NCBI RefSeq assembly: GCF_000250655.1
Contig: NC_016935.1
Span: 5,598,001 to 5,662,000 of the forward strand
From: Paenibacillus mucilaginosus 3016
GTDB taxonomy: Bacteria > Bacillota > Bacilli > Paenibacillales > NBRC-103111
DNA length: 64,000 bases
Direction of reading: 5' to 3'
Below, in pieces: positions 16,917 through 25,473 of the stretch. A program made the position numbers and the translations under genes. The notes under the pieces are model-generated. The model saw only the letters and a program-made list of their open reading frames with translations. It was not told the origin of the DNA and ran no database searches. Position 1 is the stretch's first letter. Each line of letters starts with the position of its first letter.

Positions 16917-17506
16917 GTGGGCAGGAACAGAATTCGACGCAGACTTATATTAAGCAATGAAGGTGTTCGGCCAGTACGGCTATGAGGGCACCTCGCTCCA
17001 GCAGCTGCTCCAGCAGCTCGGGATCACCCTCCAGAGTCTCTACGATACGTATGGGACGAAGCGGGACTCTTCATTTCGGCGCTCAGCCGGTACATTGACG
17101 AAAAAACAGCGAGGTGGTGCGGATTCTCGAGGAGTCGCCTTCCGTCCGGGACGCGCTGACGGTCATGTTCGAGCAGACGGTGGATGTGCTGCAGGAGCGC
17201 GAGCTGTTCAAAGAGTGCTTCATCGTCAAAAGCGCCGTCGAGCAGGCTCCGCTGGACCCGGAGATCGCCCGGATCGTGGATACAAGCACGGCGCTGCTTG
17301 AGGACGCACATTACCGGGCGCTGCTCCGGGCGCGGGAGCAGGGCGAGCTGCCGGCCGCCTGGCCGGACGGGAAGCTGGAGCCGCTGGCCCGCTATCCGCA
17401 CCATACGCGGATGTCGCTTGTCTTTACGGCCCGCTCGGGGGTCGACCGGGAGACGCTGAGGGACATCGCCAGAGTCACGCTCTCGGTATTGGATGCCGGA
17501 GCATGA
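16917..17506 (+). pseudogene. TetR family regulator, disrupted
   Basis: The remains of one TetR gene are spread over three frames. GTG at 16917 follows AGGAGGGA and begins GRN; a shift then gives EFDADLY followed by an in-frame TAA; the frame continues AMKVFGQYGYEGTSLQQLLQ (HTH helices). A shift near 17064 gives LFISALSRYIDEK, and a third shift in the A run at 17100-17106 gives SEVVRILEESPSVRDALTVM to the stop at 17506. The C-terminal ligand domain is otherwise intact. Several lesions make true decay more likely than for the single-shift genes of this window, but sequence error is not excluded. Confidence 0.8.
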
Positions 17507-17541
17507 GCCGGAGCAGCGAACTCACGCTGCGGTCGGAAAGG

Positions 17542-17583
17542 AAAAAGCAGCACACGGCCCGGGAAAGGCGCAGTAGTGCTGCT
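17542..17583 (-). terminator. Terminator of the NTF2-NmrA operon
   Basis: Minus-strand AGCAGCAC / GTGCTGCT arms with a 22-nt loop, then five T. Confidence 0.65.
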
Positions 17584-17602
17584 ATTGGGAGGGGCCTGCG
17601 GC

Positions 17603-18442
17603 TCAGAATACGGGAGCTTCGACGGACAGGAACTCCGCCAGCGAGACCGGCCTGCGGCCTGTGATCCTCTCCACGGTGTCCGTTACCCGGCTCTCCGTCC
17701 CGCGGTCGCGGATGCCCTCATCGAGGCCGGCCATGAACGCCGCGTAATCCTCAGGCATGCCGAGCGCCATCCACTGCTGCTGCAGCTCCCGTGGGCTTAC
17801 GGAGACATGCCGCACTTCCCGTCCTGCCGTACGGCTCAGAATCTCCGCCGCCTCGCCGTAGGTCAGTGCCTCGGGCCCCGTGATGACGTGAGCCGTATTA
17901 TGCGGTACGGAGTCGGTGAGTGCGCGTACAGCGACTTCCGCGATGTCGTCCGCATTCACGAAAGCCACCCGGCCTTCCCCGGCTGCGGTCACCAGATCCC
18001 CGCCCTGCCGGACCGCCGCCCCATGGGGGCCTTCCGTGAAGTTCTGCATGAAGTAGGACGGCTGCAGCACCGCCCACTCGGGCGCCTGCTCCCGAAGGTA
18101 CCGGTGAACCTCCCCGAATACCGGCCCTCCCTCGGGCACCGAAGCGCTGCTGAGGAGCACGGCCCGGCGTACACCGGCTTTCCAGGCCTTCTCAAGGAAC
18201 GGGATCATGATCTTCGCCGGCTCCATCACCATCAGGGGCCCGACGAGGTACACGGCGCTCACCCCTTCAAGGGCCGCTTCATGCGTGCTCTCCTCATTCC
18301 AGTCGAACACGACATGCTCTCCCTCGTGTCCTGCAGCCGCTGCACGGTTTCTGCCCGCCGTACGGACGGGGTATCCCATCTCCCTCAGTCGGCTCGCTGT
18401 CCGGCTTCCTGTCTTGCCTGCTGCTCCCGTTACGAGAATCAT
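17603..18442 (-). CDS. NmrA-like NAD(P)-binding protein
   Basis: 279 residues, atypical short-chain dehydrogenase fold. The N-terminal MILVTGAAGKTGSRTASRL is the NAD(P) loop, AVYLVGPLMVMEP follows at strand 4, and the middle has LQPSYFMQNFTEG, typical of NmrA/HSCARG and QorB-like proteins. Such proteins are redox sensors or quinone/aldehyde reductases. Its ATG overlaps the stop of the upstream NTF2-like gene (TAATG), so the two are translationally coupled. Function not further defined. Confidence 0.85.
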   Translation of the reverse strand: MILVTGAAGKTGSRTASRLREMGYPVRTAGRNRAAAAGHEGEHVVFDWNEESTHEAALEGVSAVYLVGPLMVMEPAKIMIPFLEKAWKAGVRRAVLLSSASVPEGGPVFGEVHRYLREQAPEWAVLQPSYFMQNFTEGPHGAAVRQGGDLVTAAGEGRVAFVNADDIAEVAVRALTDSVPHNTAHVITGPEALTYGEAAEILSRTAGREVRHVSVSPRELQQQWMALGMPEDYAAFMAGLDEGIRDRGTESRVTDTVERITGRRPVSLAEFLSVEAPVF

Positions 18443-18891
18443 TACGCTTCCCCTCCTTCCAGTGCTTCCAGGGCGGCAAGCGGATTCCAGTAATCTTTAT
18501 AATGGATGATCCGGCCGTCCTTCAGCTCGATGACCGAGATGTAGCTCTGCACATAAGACTTCCCGGTCTGCACGCTCTCCCCCCGGCAGCCGAATTCCAC
18601 CACTCCGCGGTCCGGATCGGAAGAAGGATAAAACACCGGTTCGGTAAACTCATGGATGACGAGAAGCTCCGGGAAGTGACGAATGTAGTCCTGAATCGCG
18701 GCCTTTCCGTCGAGCCTCTGGATCATGGAAGCCGGTGCATAAGGAAATTCGAACACGGCCTCCTCATGAAAGAGCTCCGCCCACCTGCCGGTGTCCCCCT
18801 CGAGCAGCGACTCCATAAATTCCCTCATGATCTCCTTCATTGCTCCCTCGGTTCCCTGTACTTGCATAATATCCTTACCCGTCATGTTCAT
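18442..18891 (-). CDS. SnoaL/NTF2-like protein
   Basis: 149 residues with the NTF2-like cone pattern: an N-terminal helix MREFMESLLEGDTGRWAELF, then EEAVFEFPYAPA, and a C-terminal sheet ISVIELKDGRIIHYKDYWNP that closes the fold. Members include small isomerases, lyases and stress-linked ketosteroid-isomerase-like proteins. The start at 18891 (MNMTG) follows AAAGGA. It heads a two-gene operon with the NmrA-like gene, under a promoter carrying two TetR-type boxes. Confidence 0.8.
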   Translation of the reverse strand: MNMTGKDIMQVQGTEGAMKEIMREFMESLLEGDTGRWAELFHEEAVFEFPYAPASMIQRLDGKAAIQDYIRHFPELLVIHEFTEPVFYPSSDPDRGVVEFGCRGESVQTGKSYVQSYISVIELKDGRIIHYKDYWNPLAALEALEGGEA

Positions 18892-18919
18892 CCATTCCTT
18901 TCCTGTTTGTGATGCTTTT

Positions 18920-18970
18920 ATCATACTCATTCCGGACTGATTGGTCAAGTATTATTTTGACTGTTTAGTC
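18920..18970 (-). promoter_or_regulatory. SigA promoter with two TetR-type operator boxes
   Basis: On the minus strand -35 TTGACC (18948-18943), a 17-bp spacer and -10 TATGAT (18925-18920). GACTGATTGGTC (18935-18946, plus strand) overlaps the -35, and GACTGTTTAGTC (18959-18970) lies 24 bp further upstream. Both have GAC...GTC dyads typical of TetR sites; the nearest TetR gene is the disrupted one at 16917-17506. Confidence 0.75.
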
Positions 18971-19000
18971 TGGAAAGCATCTTTTCTCAACGCCAGCGCC

Positions 19001-19028
19001 AAAAAGGAGCAGCCATCTTCGCTGCTCC
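19001..19028 (-). terminator. Rho-independent terminator
   Basis: Minus-strand GGAGCAGC / GCTGCTCC with a 7-nt loop, followed by five T. Ends the Asp-box lipoprotein gene. Confidence 0.8.
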
Positions 19029-19143
19029 ATCGATGCGCCCGTCCACTGGGCTCCCTCTTGAATGTAACACATTAAATACAACGGACGTCAGGCTTGGCTG
19101 AACGCCCCCGCCGGAATCCAAGGTCCGGGACAACCGTGCGGCC

Positions 19144-20493
19144 CTACAGGACCACCCAGGTCTTCCCCCCGTCCCTCGTCTTCAAAAGCCTGGACGCGTC
19201 CGCCTTCTCGCTGCGGACCAGGGCCCAGCCGTCCAGTGGGGAGACGAACTCCAGCCGGATCAGCTCAGGGAAGCTCTCCAGCGTATCCTCCCACACGCCG
19301 CTGCCGCCGAGCACCTCCCATGAGGCGCCTCCATCGGCGGTATGCAGCAGATGGGCTCCGTTCCACATCCAGCCCTCCCGGGCGGAGAGGAAGGTCAGCC
19401 CCGTACTGCGGAGCGCCGCCCTCACGTCGGTCTCCGGGCCGAAAGCCTTGAGCTGCCAGGTCTCCCCGCCGTCCGAGGTGAAGTAGGCGCCGAGGCTTAC
19501 GGTCGCGCCATGCCGGAACTCATACGGCATCCAGCCTCCGCCGGCCTCGCTGTCCCAGAACACCGGAGCGCCGGTAATCTGCGGCTGGCCCTGCCCGTCC
19601 CGGGACGAAACCTCCAGGGGCACCTCGTGCCAGGTCCTTGCTTTGTCCTTCGTCCGGAAGAGCGTCACCTTGCCCGGCGTCCTGGATTCGAGCGGCAGCC
19701 AGCCGTCGCTGTCGCCGCGGAAGGCGATGCCCCGGTTGGCAAAGCCGGCCAGCGGCAGCACCCCGGCTTTCTCTTCCGGACGCTGGATCAGAGAAGCATT
19801 GTCCATGACCAGCGCCCAGGCGAATCCGCCGTCGGCGGTCTCGTAGATCCGCTTCTGCGAGCTGCCCATCGCCGCGTCCGGCTGGGTTACAAGATATCCA
19901 TGATGCTTCGAGGTGAACACCGCCTCTCCACCGGAGGCTTCTTCCGGCAGGGTACCGCTCTTCCAGCTTCTCCCTCCATCCGCTGAGATGGCGAGGGATG
20001 CCGGCAGGCTGTGCCCCGCCGAGAGGTAGACCAGATGCTTTCGGTCCGGCACCCGGAAAGCCTCCGGACCCGGATCCGCCGTGGACTCGGCGGCAAGCGG
20101 AGAGGCGGCTTCCGCCCAGGTGGTCCCGCCGTCCTCGGTCCGGTAGAGGCGCAAGTGTCCGCCGGACGCCAGGCCCCAGGCATAGGCGGTCCCCTCATCC
20201 AGCGCCCGGAAGCCCGTCAGCCGGGCCTGAATCTGCCGCTTGCCCTCAGGCGCCGGAGCGGCAGACGCAGCCGCGTGACCGCCGGCGGAGGGGGCCGCCT
20301 CGGTCTTCGGCGGAGCGGAAGCGGTGCTGTCCGGCGGCATGCCCGCCGTCTGCCCGCAGCCGCCGAGGACCAGCAGCAGCGTCAGGGCCAGCGGTGGGAG
20401 CGCTCCGGCGGGACGCCGATGTTCCTTGCGAAGCCGCGCCAGAAGGGATCGGCCGCAGCGCGGCCGGGACGTCATTATGGGATATTTTTGCAT
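19144..20493 (-). CDS. Lipoprotein with Asp-box (BNR / YCF48-like) beta-propeller
   Basis: 449 residues. The lipobox is LLLVLGGC near residue 45, then a Ser/Ala/Pro-rich linker. At least six S/T-x-D-x-G-x-x-W Asp-box repeats follow: TEDGGTTWAE, SADGGRSWKS, TADGGFAWAL, TSDGGETWQL, TADGGASWEV and TRDGGKTWVV, giving a propeller on the outer face of the membrane. Ligand or glycan binding is likely; sialidase catalytic residues are not evident. ATG 20493 has AAAGGAG 8 bp upstream. A related N-terminal domain occurs in the M23 peptidase at 25474-26883. Confidence 0.85.
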   Translation of the reverse strand: MQKYPIMTSRPRCGRSLLARLRKEHRRPAGALPPLALTLLLVLGGCGQTAGMPPDSTASAPPKTEAAPSAGGHAAASAAPAPEGKRQIQARLTGFRALDEGTAYAWGLASGGHLRLYRTEDGGTTWAEAASPLAAESTADPGPEAFRVPDRKHLVYLSAGHSLPASLAISADGGRSWKSGTLPEEASGGEAVFTSKHHGYLVTQPDAAMGSSQKRIYETADGGFAWALVMDNASLIQRPEEKAGVLPLAGFANRGIAFRGDSDGWLPLESRTPGKVTLFRTKDKARTWHEVPLEVSSRDGQGQPQITGAPVFWDSEAGGGWMPYEFRHGATVSLGAYFTSDGGETWQLKAFGPETDVRAALRSTGLTFLSAREGWMWNGAHLLHTADGGASWEVLGGSGVWEDTLESFPELIRLEFVSPLDGWALVRSEKADASRLLKTRDGGKTWVVL

Positions 20494-20541
20494 GAGACTA
20501 GCTCCTTTCGGGCAGGTGTACGTGCGCTGTTATTTCTATAC

Positions 20542-20568
20542 GGTAAAGACCCTTTTCTTATCTTTACC
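20542..20568. repeat. Inverted repeat GGTAAAGA / TCTTTACC
   Basis: Perfect 8-bp arms with an 11-nt loop between two minus-strand genes. There is no U-tract, so it may be an attenuator, operator or weak terminator. Confidence 0.45.
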
Positions 20569-20580
20569 CGAAATGAGTGC

Positions 20581-22032
20581 TTACGGGGCGGCTATATCGA
20601 TCGGCCTTCTGCTGCGCATATCGAATTGAACCTGCTGCGTTTTCTTTTCATTCGTGCTCTCCTCGATATAGGTAACCGGCCCTTCCTTGATCCGCAACTC
20701 ATATCTGCCTGCAGGAACCTGCCTGCCTTCGGAGTCCTTCTGGTCCCACTCGAACTCCAGCACCTGAGAGGCCATCCGCCCCGGGAAGACGGCGGTCAAG
20801 GCCGGCAGCCTTCCCGTCCATACGATGGCGGGGTTGTTGCGGCCCTCGTCATACCGCACGATTTCCGCCATCATATCCCGGCTATCCTCCAGCCGCAGCG
20901 CCTCCTCTGACGAATTGGAGATCATGACACGAAGCTTCAAAGATTCTCTATAAGGAAATCCGCCGTTCGTACTCGCAGGTTGGTCCGACATCACTCCAAC
21001 CGTAGGCGAGATGGGATAGCCGGCTACATACGTTGAACCGGGATCGAGCTGCAGCGCACTCCAGGCTCCCTTCACTTCGACGACCGCCCCCTCCTCCGGC
21101 GCCTGGTAGGTCAGCGGATCTACTGCCGGAGCGGGAGCATACACCCAGGCGTCCCCAAGCCACGAGCTGCGGATGTGATGCCACCCGCTGCCCCGCTCGA
21201 ACACCTCGATCGTCTGAGGCGACAGCTCGCCGAGCTTTCGCGCCCGGTGATCCGGATGCTCGTAGACCGCCGTCTTCTGCCCGAGAGTCAGCTTCGTCTC
21301 CTCCTGCCGCAGATCCCAAGGGTCCCCGATATTCGTGTTGACCCAGTACGGTCCCTTCCAGGTATCGACCTTATACCATGATCCATAGCTCTCAGAACTC
21401 CGCAGGTACTGAGCACTGAGCCATCCTTGAACCGGTCCTCCGGCATCCGGCTCCTTGAAGAAGGGCGTTCTTGAATTCAGGCTGATGTCTGACACGCTAG
21501 TCAGGTGCGGCCCCAATCCCCGAATGATCCGGTGCACCGGCCTGATCCACTTGTACCCGTTATAGGAGAGAATCCGGAAGGCCCCGTTCTCTTCGTGAAT
21601 GGCCCTGACGGCCTGCGCCCCCACCGTCCCAGCCGATGTTCCCGTGCCCTTGGGGCTGTCATACAGCTTCTCACTCCCTGTAAGCAGAACCGTCTCGTAT
21701 TCGTAGGGATCGAGCTCCGGATTACTCACCTTGATCCAGCGCTCTCCCAGATCCGTCTCAATCCGGAACCAGACTTCGGGCTGCTCCCCGTAGATCAGCT
21801 TCTGCTCCCAGCCTTCCTCCGCCCCTTTCACCTTGACGAACTGTGGAGCCAACGCGAACAACGCCGTGCCTCCCGGCTCACTGTATACGGTTGTGGTCTG
21901 CTCGCTCAGCAGAAGAGACATGGGCAGACGCAAGACCTTTGCCTCTTCCGCCTGGGCCAGGGAAGCCCAGCCGCTTCCTCCAAGCAGTACACCGGTCATC
22001 AACGTCAGAAGCACCAGCCGTTTCATTTTCAT
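20581..22032 (-). CDS. Secreted protein with SH3-like repeats and a BsuPI-like C-terminal domain
   Basis: 483 residues with a signal peptide (MKMKRLVLLTLMTGVLLGG...SLAQAEE). Several repeated modules read like degenerate SH3b domains, each with a trailing W-x-V/I strand (GERWIKVSN, GYKWIRPVH, GPYWVNTN, GDAWVYAP). The C-terminal 130 residues resemble the BsuPI proteinase-inhibitor domain (SLKLRVMISNSSEEALRLED, AIVWTGRLP, FEWDQKDSEGRQVPAGRYEL). It probably acts at the cell wall. ATG 22032 is preceded by AGGAGGATGGAAC. Exact role unknown. Confidence 0.75.
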   Translation of the reverse strand: MKMKRLVLLTLMTGVLLGGSGWASLAQAEEAKVLRLPMSLLLSEQTTTVYSEPGGTALFALAPQFVKVKGAEEGWEQKLIYGEQPEVWFRIETDLGERWIKVSNPELDPYEYETVLLTGSEKLYDSPKGTGTSAGTVGAQAVRAIHEENGAFRILSYNGYKWIRPVHRIIRGLGPHLTSVSDISLNSRTPFFKEPDAGGPVQGWLSAQYLRSSESYGSWYKVDTWKGPYWVNTNIGDPWDLRQEETKLTLGQKTAVYEHPDHRARKLGELSPQTIEVFERGSGWHHIRSSWLGDAWVYAPAPAVDPLTYQAPEEGAVVEVKGAWSALQLDPGSTYVAGYPISPTVGVMSDQPASTNGGFPYRESLKLRVMISNSSEEALRLEDSRDMMAEIVRYDEGRNNPAIVWTGRLPALTAVFPGRMASQVLEFEWDQKDSEGRQVPAGRYELRIKEGPVTYIEESTNEKKTQQVQFDMRSRRPIDIAAP

Positions 22033-22118
22033 GTTCCATCCTCCTGATTCTCTTCAACGGATAACCCTACAGACGCGGCGGACGGCCGGAATGTTGTATC
22101 CATTTCCCCCCATCCATA

Positions 22119-22156
22119 CAAAAAAATCAGCCTATGCTCCCGCACATAAGCTGATT
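22119..22156 (-). terminator. Rho-independent terminator
   Basis: Minus-strand AATCAGC / GCTGATT arms with inner pairing, followed by seven or more T, 37 bp past the DUF975 stop. Confidence 0.8.
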
Positions 22157-22192
22157 CGCTTGACCTGCTGCCCTGATTTCCGTGCCGCTGCC

Positions 22193-22828
22193 TTATTCTT
22201 CGATGGACGAATGACTTCCGTTCCTGGAGATCAGAAGATTGTAGAACTCCGCCATCGATGTCTTGTAATACGAAGCCAGCCAGAGGAACCCGACCCCGAG
22301 CGTCAGGAGACAGCCGAGCGCCCATCCGATGAAGCTGAGCTGCAGGCAGAAGTACCGCCACTTGTGCCCGTCCATCAGTTCGCTGCTCATCCGGATCGCC
22401 TCGAAGGAGCCCACCTGCGGATTATCGATCTTGATGTTGAGTGCCTGCGCATACCGGATACCGGCAATGATGCCCGGAATGATGAGCAGCAGCGTCCAGG
22501 CAAGGATCTTGAGTCCCATGGCCAGAGTCAGCTTGAAAAAAGGCCAGAAGTGCTTGAAGCTGTAGTCGATGACCTGCCCGATCCCGAGCCTGTCTCCGCG
22601 GGAGATCGACAGGAAGAAGGCTTCGTAACCCGTTGTGATCATCGTAGAGAAAAAGATGTTCGCCAGGAAGATCACCAGCGCGAGCAGCCAGGGCACCTCC
22701 ACCCGGTCATCGCTCAGATAACCGAAGAACATGTTGACCGCTGTTGTCAGCAGGACAAATAAGACCGCGTGCCCCCAGTTTCCCGTGAGCGCTTCCCTAG
22801 CGCTTTTGCGGATTTCGCTGTTCGTCAT
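22193..22828 (-). CDS. DUF975 family membrane protein
   Basis: 211 residues. The N terminus SEIRKSAREALTGNWGHAVL is the family start. Five or so hydrophobic segments follow, with the conserved PGIIAGIRYAQALNI and a C-terminal YYKTSMAEFYNLL. DUF975 proteins are integral membrane proteins of unknown function widespread in Firmicutes. Start taken as ATG 22828; a TTG at 22834, 9 bp after GGGAG, is an alternative. It is divergent from the next gene. Confidence 0.82.
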   Translation of the reverse strand: MTNSEIRKSAREALTGNWGHAVLFVLLTTAVNMFFGYLSDDRVEVPWLLALVIFLANIFFSTMITTGYEAFFLSISRGDRLGIGQVIDYSFKHFWPFFKLTLAMGLKILAWTLLLIIPGIIAGIRYAQALNIKIDNPQVGSFEAIRMSSELMDGHKWRYFCLQLSFIGWALGCLLTLGVGFLWLASYYKTSMAEFYNLLISRNGSHSSIEE

Positions 22829-22962
22829 AATCAAAACCGTTCGCTCCCTGCCTCAGATGAATGATGGTGCTTACGCCCTATATTGTAAGGTATATACGAA
22901 GGTTTGTCATCCGTTTTTTCTAATTCCTGCCAATTTCTGCCCGTGAACTTCTCCCGATGGCT

Positions 22963-22971
22963 TGATATAAT
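22963..22971 (+). promoter_or_regulatory. Extended -10 promoter
   Basis: TGATATAAT (TGN plus perfect -10 hexamer) 24 bp before the ATG of the next gene; no clear -35. Confidence 0.6.
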
Positions 22972-22995
22972 AAGGGCAAAAAGGAGGCGCAGATT

Positions 22996-23316
22996 ATGAA
23001 CCGCATGAATGATAAAGTCGAGCACCTGCTGCACACCGCCCTGGAGAACTGGAGCGCCATGGCCGGAGCCGGAGGCGGCGGTGAGGAGGCGGAAGCGAAC
23101 GAATTCGAGTCCTCCTTCTACCGCCTGATCGACGCCGTCCGGGAATGGTATGAGGGACTGAAGAACCCGCCTCGGACGCTGGAGGCTTTCATGGCGCTCC
23201 CCGAGGTCGAGAGCCTGACCGACCGGCTCCCCGGCCCGCTGCATCTCAACTTCGAGACGGAGGCCGAGCTCATCCTAGAGAAGGTCAGCCGGATCGATGA
23301 GGATAAGTATGATTGA
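22996..23316 (+). CDS. Small acidic protein of unknown function
   Basis: 106 residues, no membrane segment. It is helical at both ends with a Gly/Glu-rich loop (AGAGGGGEEAEANEFESS) near residue 25. The C-terminal half contains RTLEAFMALPEVESLTDRLP. AAGGAGGCGCAGATT precedes the ATG and an extended -10 promoter lies just upstream, so expression is likely. Family not recognised. It converges on the SLH gene. Confidence 0.7.
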   Translation: MNRMNDKVEHLLHTALENWSAMAGAGGGGEEAEANEFESSFYRLIDAVREWYEGLKNPPRTLEAFMALPEVESLTDRLPGPLHLNFETEAELILEKVSRIDEDKYD

Positions 23317-23337
23317 TGAGGACTTCCATCGCCAACG

Positions 23338-23370
23338 AAAAAAAGGCTATCCGGACCCCTCCGGATAACC
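23338..23370 (-). terminator. Rho-independent terminator
   Basis: Minus-strand GGTTATCCGGA / TCCGGATAGCC with a 4-nt loop and seven T, 47 bp past the SLH gene. Confidence 0.85.
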
Positions 23371-23416
23371 TCAAATCTTGCCGTGATGAATAACTCCCGC
23401 CACCTTGTCCCCGGGT

Positions 23417-24547
23417 TCAGCTCTTGTCGATCACCTTCATCGTGAACGTCCTGCTGTCCTGCTCGGGTGCATGGAAGAACACTTCGTACATCCCGAACCG
23501 GTAAAAGAGGAAGTAGCCGCCGTACGCCTCGTCTTCTCCCTCGCTCTCGGGCTCGCCCAGCCGGCCGGTGATTCCCGTCCGCGGCAGGTCCAGCTCGAGG
23601 GAATAGGCTTTGACGGACTCCTCCTCCAGCTCATCGAAGATATAGGGAAAATGCAGGGTCACCATCCGCCCCTTAAGAATCCGGGGATACTCGAGCGTAT
23701 ATCCCCCTTCGCTGGCTCCTCTGGACAAGGGGGCGCCGTATTGGGACCGGACATCCTTCTTCGGCATCCCGAGGAACAGGTCCGTGCCGTGCAGCCTGCC
23801 GACGCTTAAGGAGTCCGGGTCGAGCAGCTCGGTCCCGTCTCCCGGCGCGTCCTCCTTACCGGCCTGCCCGGCACCGGCCGTGCCGGTGTCGAGGTACTCC
23901 ACCATCCTTGCGATCATCACGGCCGCCTGGGCGCGGGTGGCGGGTGCTGCGGGCCGGAAGGTGCCGTCCTCGAAGCCGCTCACGATCCCCGCCCGGGCAG
24001 CGGCACCGATCCAGCCGGCCTCAAGCAGTGCCAGGGTATCCGCATAGCCGGCGGCTTCCGGCTCCTCCTTCAGCTTCAGCGCCCGGGCCAGCAGGACGGC
24101 CATCTCCGCCCGGGTCACCTCTTCCTCCGGCCGCAGGCTGCTCCCTGCATCACCGCCCGCGATAATGCCCTCTTTCAGCGCGGCTGAAACATAGGATGCC
24201 GCCCAATGCTCCGCGGGCACATCCCCGAACACGGCCCCGTCCGCGTCCGGAAGCGGCCCCTTCGCCGCAGCCGTGACAACCAGCTTCAGGAACTGCGCTC
24301 GGGTCACCGTTCCTTCCGGCCGGAAGGTGCCGTCCGGATAGCCGCCGATGATCCCCTCTTCCGTCATTGCCGTAATCGGCCGCTCAGCCCAGTGCCCACG
24401 GATGTCGGACAGCTCCGCCGCCCCTGTGTTTTCCGCCGCCCGGACGCCGCTCCATCCGGCTCCGCCGCCGGCTGCGGCCGCCAGGAGAACGAGGAGCCCC
24501 ATGCGGCGGAACCGCCCCCCTGAGCCTGTTCCTGTCGTCTCTTTCAT
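23417..24547 (-). CDS. SLH-domain cell-surface protein
   Basis: 376 residues. Signal peptide at residues about 10-37. Three S-layer homology repeats follow: DIRGHWAERPITAMTEEGII with GYPDGTFRPEGTVTRAQFLK, DVPAEHWAASYVSAALKEGI with LRPEEEVTRAEM, and GIVSGFEDGTFRPAAPATRA. They bind pyruvylated cell-wall polymer. A 120-residue C-terminal domain (LFLGMPKKDVRSQYGAPLSR) is unrecognised. ATG overlaps the stop of the streptogramin lyase-like gene (ATGA), so it is the last gene of an M23 peptidase / lyase / SLH operon. Confidence 0.9.
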   Translation of the reverse strand: MKETTGTGSGGRFRRMGLLVLLAAAAGGGAGWSGVRAAENTGAAELSDIRGHWAERPITAMTEEGIIGGYPDGTFRPEGTVTRAQFLKLVVTAAAKGPLPDADGAVFGDVPAEHWAASYVSAALKEGIIAGGDAGSSLRPEEEVTRAEMAVLLARALKLKEEPEAAGYADTLALLEAGWIGAAARAGIVSGFEDGTFRPAAPATRAQAAVMIARMVEYLDTGTAGAGQAGKEDAPGDGTELLDPDSLSVGRLHGTDLFLGMPKKDVRSQYGAPLSRGASEGGYTLEYPRILKGRMVTLHFPYIFDELEEESVKAYSLELDLPRTGITGRLGEPESEGEDEAYGGYFLFYRFGMYEVFFHAPEQDSRTFTMKVIDKS

Positions 24548-25452
24548 GCCTGCGGCACGCCCGGACCTTCAGGGATCAGCCGTCCGATGCGGCCGCACTC
24601 CTCCGCGAACCAGACCGCCCCGTCGCTGCCGAGCGCGATACCGTGAGGCTCCGCCCCTTCCGTCGGGATGCTGTACTCCGTGAGCTCGCCGCCTGCCGTA
24701 ATGCGGCCAATCCGCCCGCTTCCCCATTCCGTAAACCAGAGGTCCCCGTCCAGGCCCGGGGTGATGGCGTGCGGCCTGGCATTCTCCGCCGGCAGCTCAT
24801 ATTCCCGCAGCTCCCCGGAGGTGGAGATCCGGCCGATGCGGTTCCCGAGCAGCTCCGTGAACCAGAGCGCTCCGTCCGAACCGCAGGCGAGGCCCACAGG
24901 CCCCGACTTCTCGCGGGGCAGCGGATACTCCCGGACTTCACCGTCCGTTGTGATCCGCCCGATCGCATTGCCCTGGTTCTCGGTGAACCAGAGGGCCCCG
25001 TCCGGTCCGCAGGCGATGAAAGACGGGAAGCAGCCGGCCTGCGGAAGGGCATGCTCCGTAATCTCGCCCGTCAGGCTGACCCTGCCGATGCGGCCGGCCG
25101 CGGTCAGCGTGACCCACAAGGCGCCGTCCGGCCCCGGCGTGATGCCGAAGGGAGCCGAGCCGTCCCCGGGAAGCGCAAACTCCGTGATGACGCCCTCCAC
25201 GGTTATCCGGCCGATGCGGCCTGCTTTGTAGGCCGTGAACCAGAGCGCGCCGTCCTCCCCCGCCGTGATGCAGGATAAGCCTGACTCCGGTGTGGGAACG
25301 GGGTGGAAGCTCATCTCCCCGTCCGGTGTGATGCGGCCGATCCGGTTCCCTTTTTGCTCCGTGAACCACAGCGCGCCGTCCGGACCGGCCGTGATGCCGT
25401 ACGGAGCCGTGTCCTGTTCCGTAAGGAGATACTCCTGAATCCTCGCCTGCAC
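24544..25452 (-). CDS. vgb: Virginiamycin B lyase (streptogramin B lyase) homologue
   Basis: 302 residues, seven-bladed propeller built from GPDGALWFTE-type repeats (about residues 23, 66, 108, 150, 192, 234, 276). Tyr18, His228, Glu268 and His270 are all present with the same numbers as the active-site residues I recall for staphylococcal Vgb, and Glu284 is present for the metal. That enzyme opens the depsipeptide ring of type B streptogramins by elimination. Start GTG 25452 has GGGAGG 9 bp upstream. Chromosomal Vgb homologues are common in soil bacilli, so resistance in the cell is plausible, not proven. Confidence 0.85.
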   Translation of the reverse strand: MQARIQEYLLTEQDTAPYGITAGPDGALWFTEQKGNRIGRITPDGEMSFHPVPTPESGLSCITAGEDGALWFTAYKAGRIGRITVEGVITEFALPGDGSAPFGITPGPDGALWVTLTAAGRIGRVSLTGEITEHALPQAGCFPSFIACGPDGALWFTENQGNAIGRITTDGEVREYPLPREKSGPVGLACGSDGALWFTELLGNRIGRISTSGELREYELPAENARPHAITPGLDGDLWFTEWGSGRIGRITAGGELTEYSIPTEGAEPHGIALGSDGAVWFAEECGRIGRLIPEGPGVPQA

Positions 25453-25473
25453 TCCTCATCGCCTCCCTTTATT

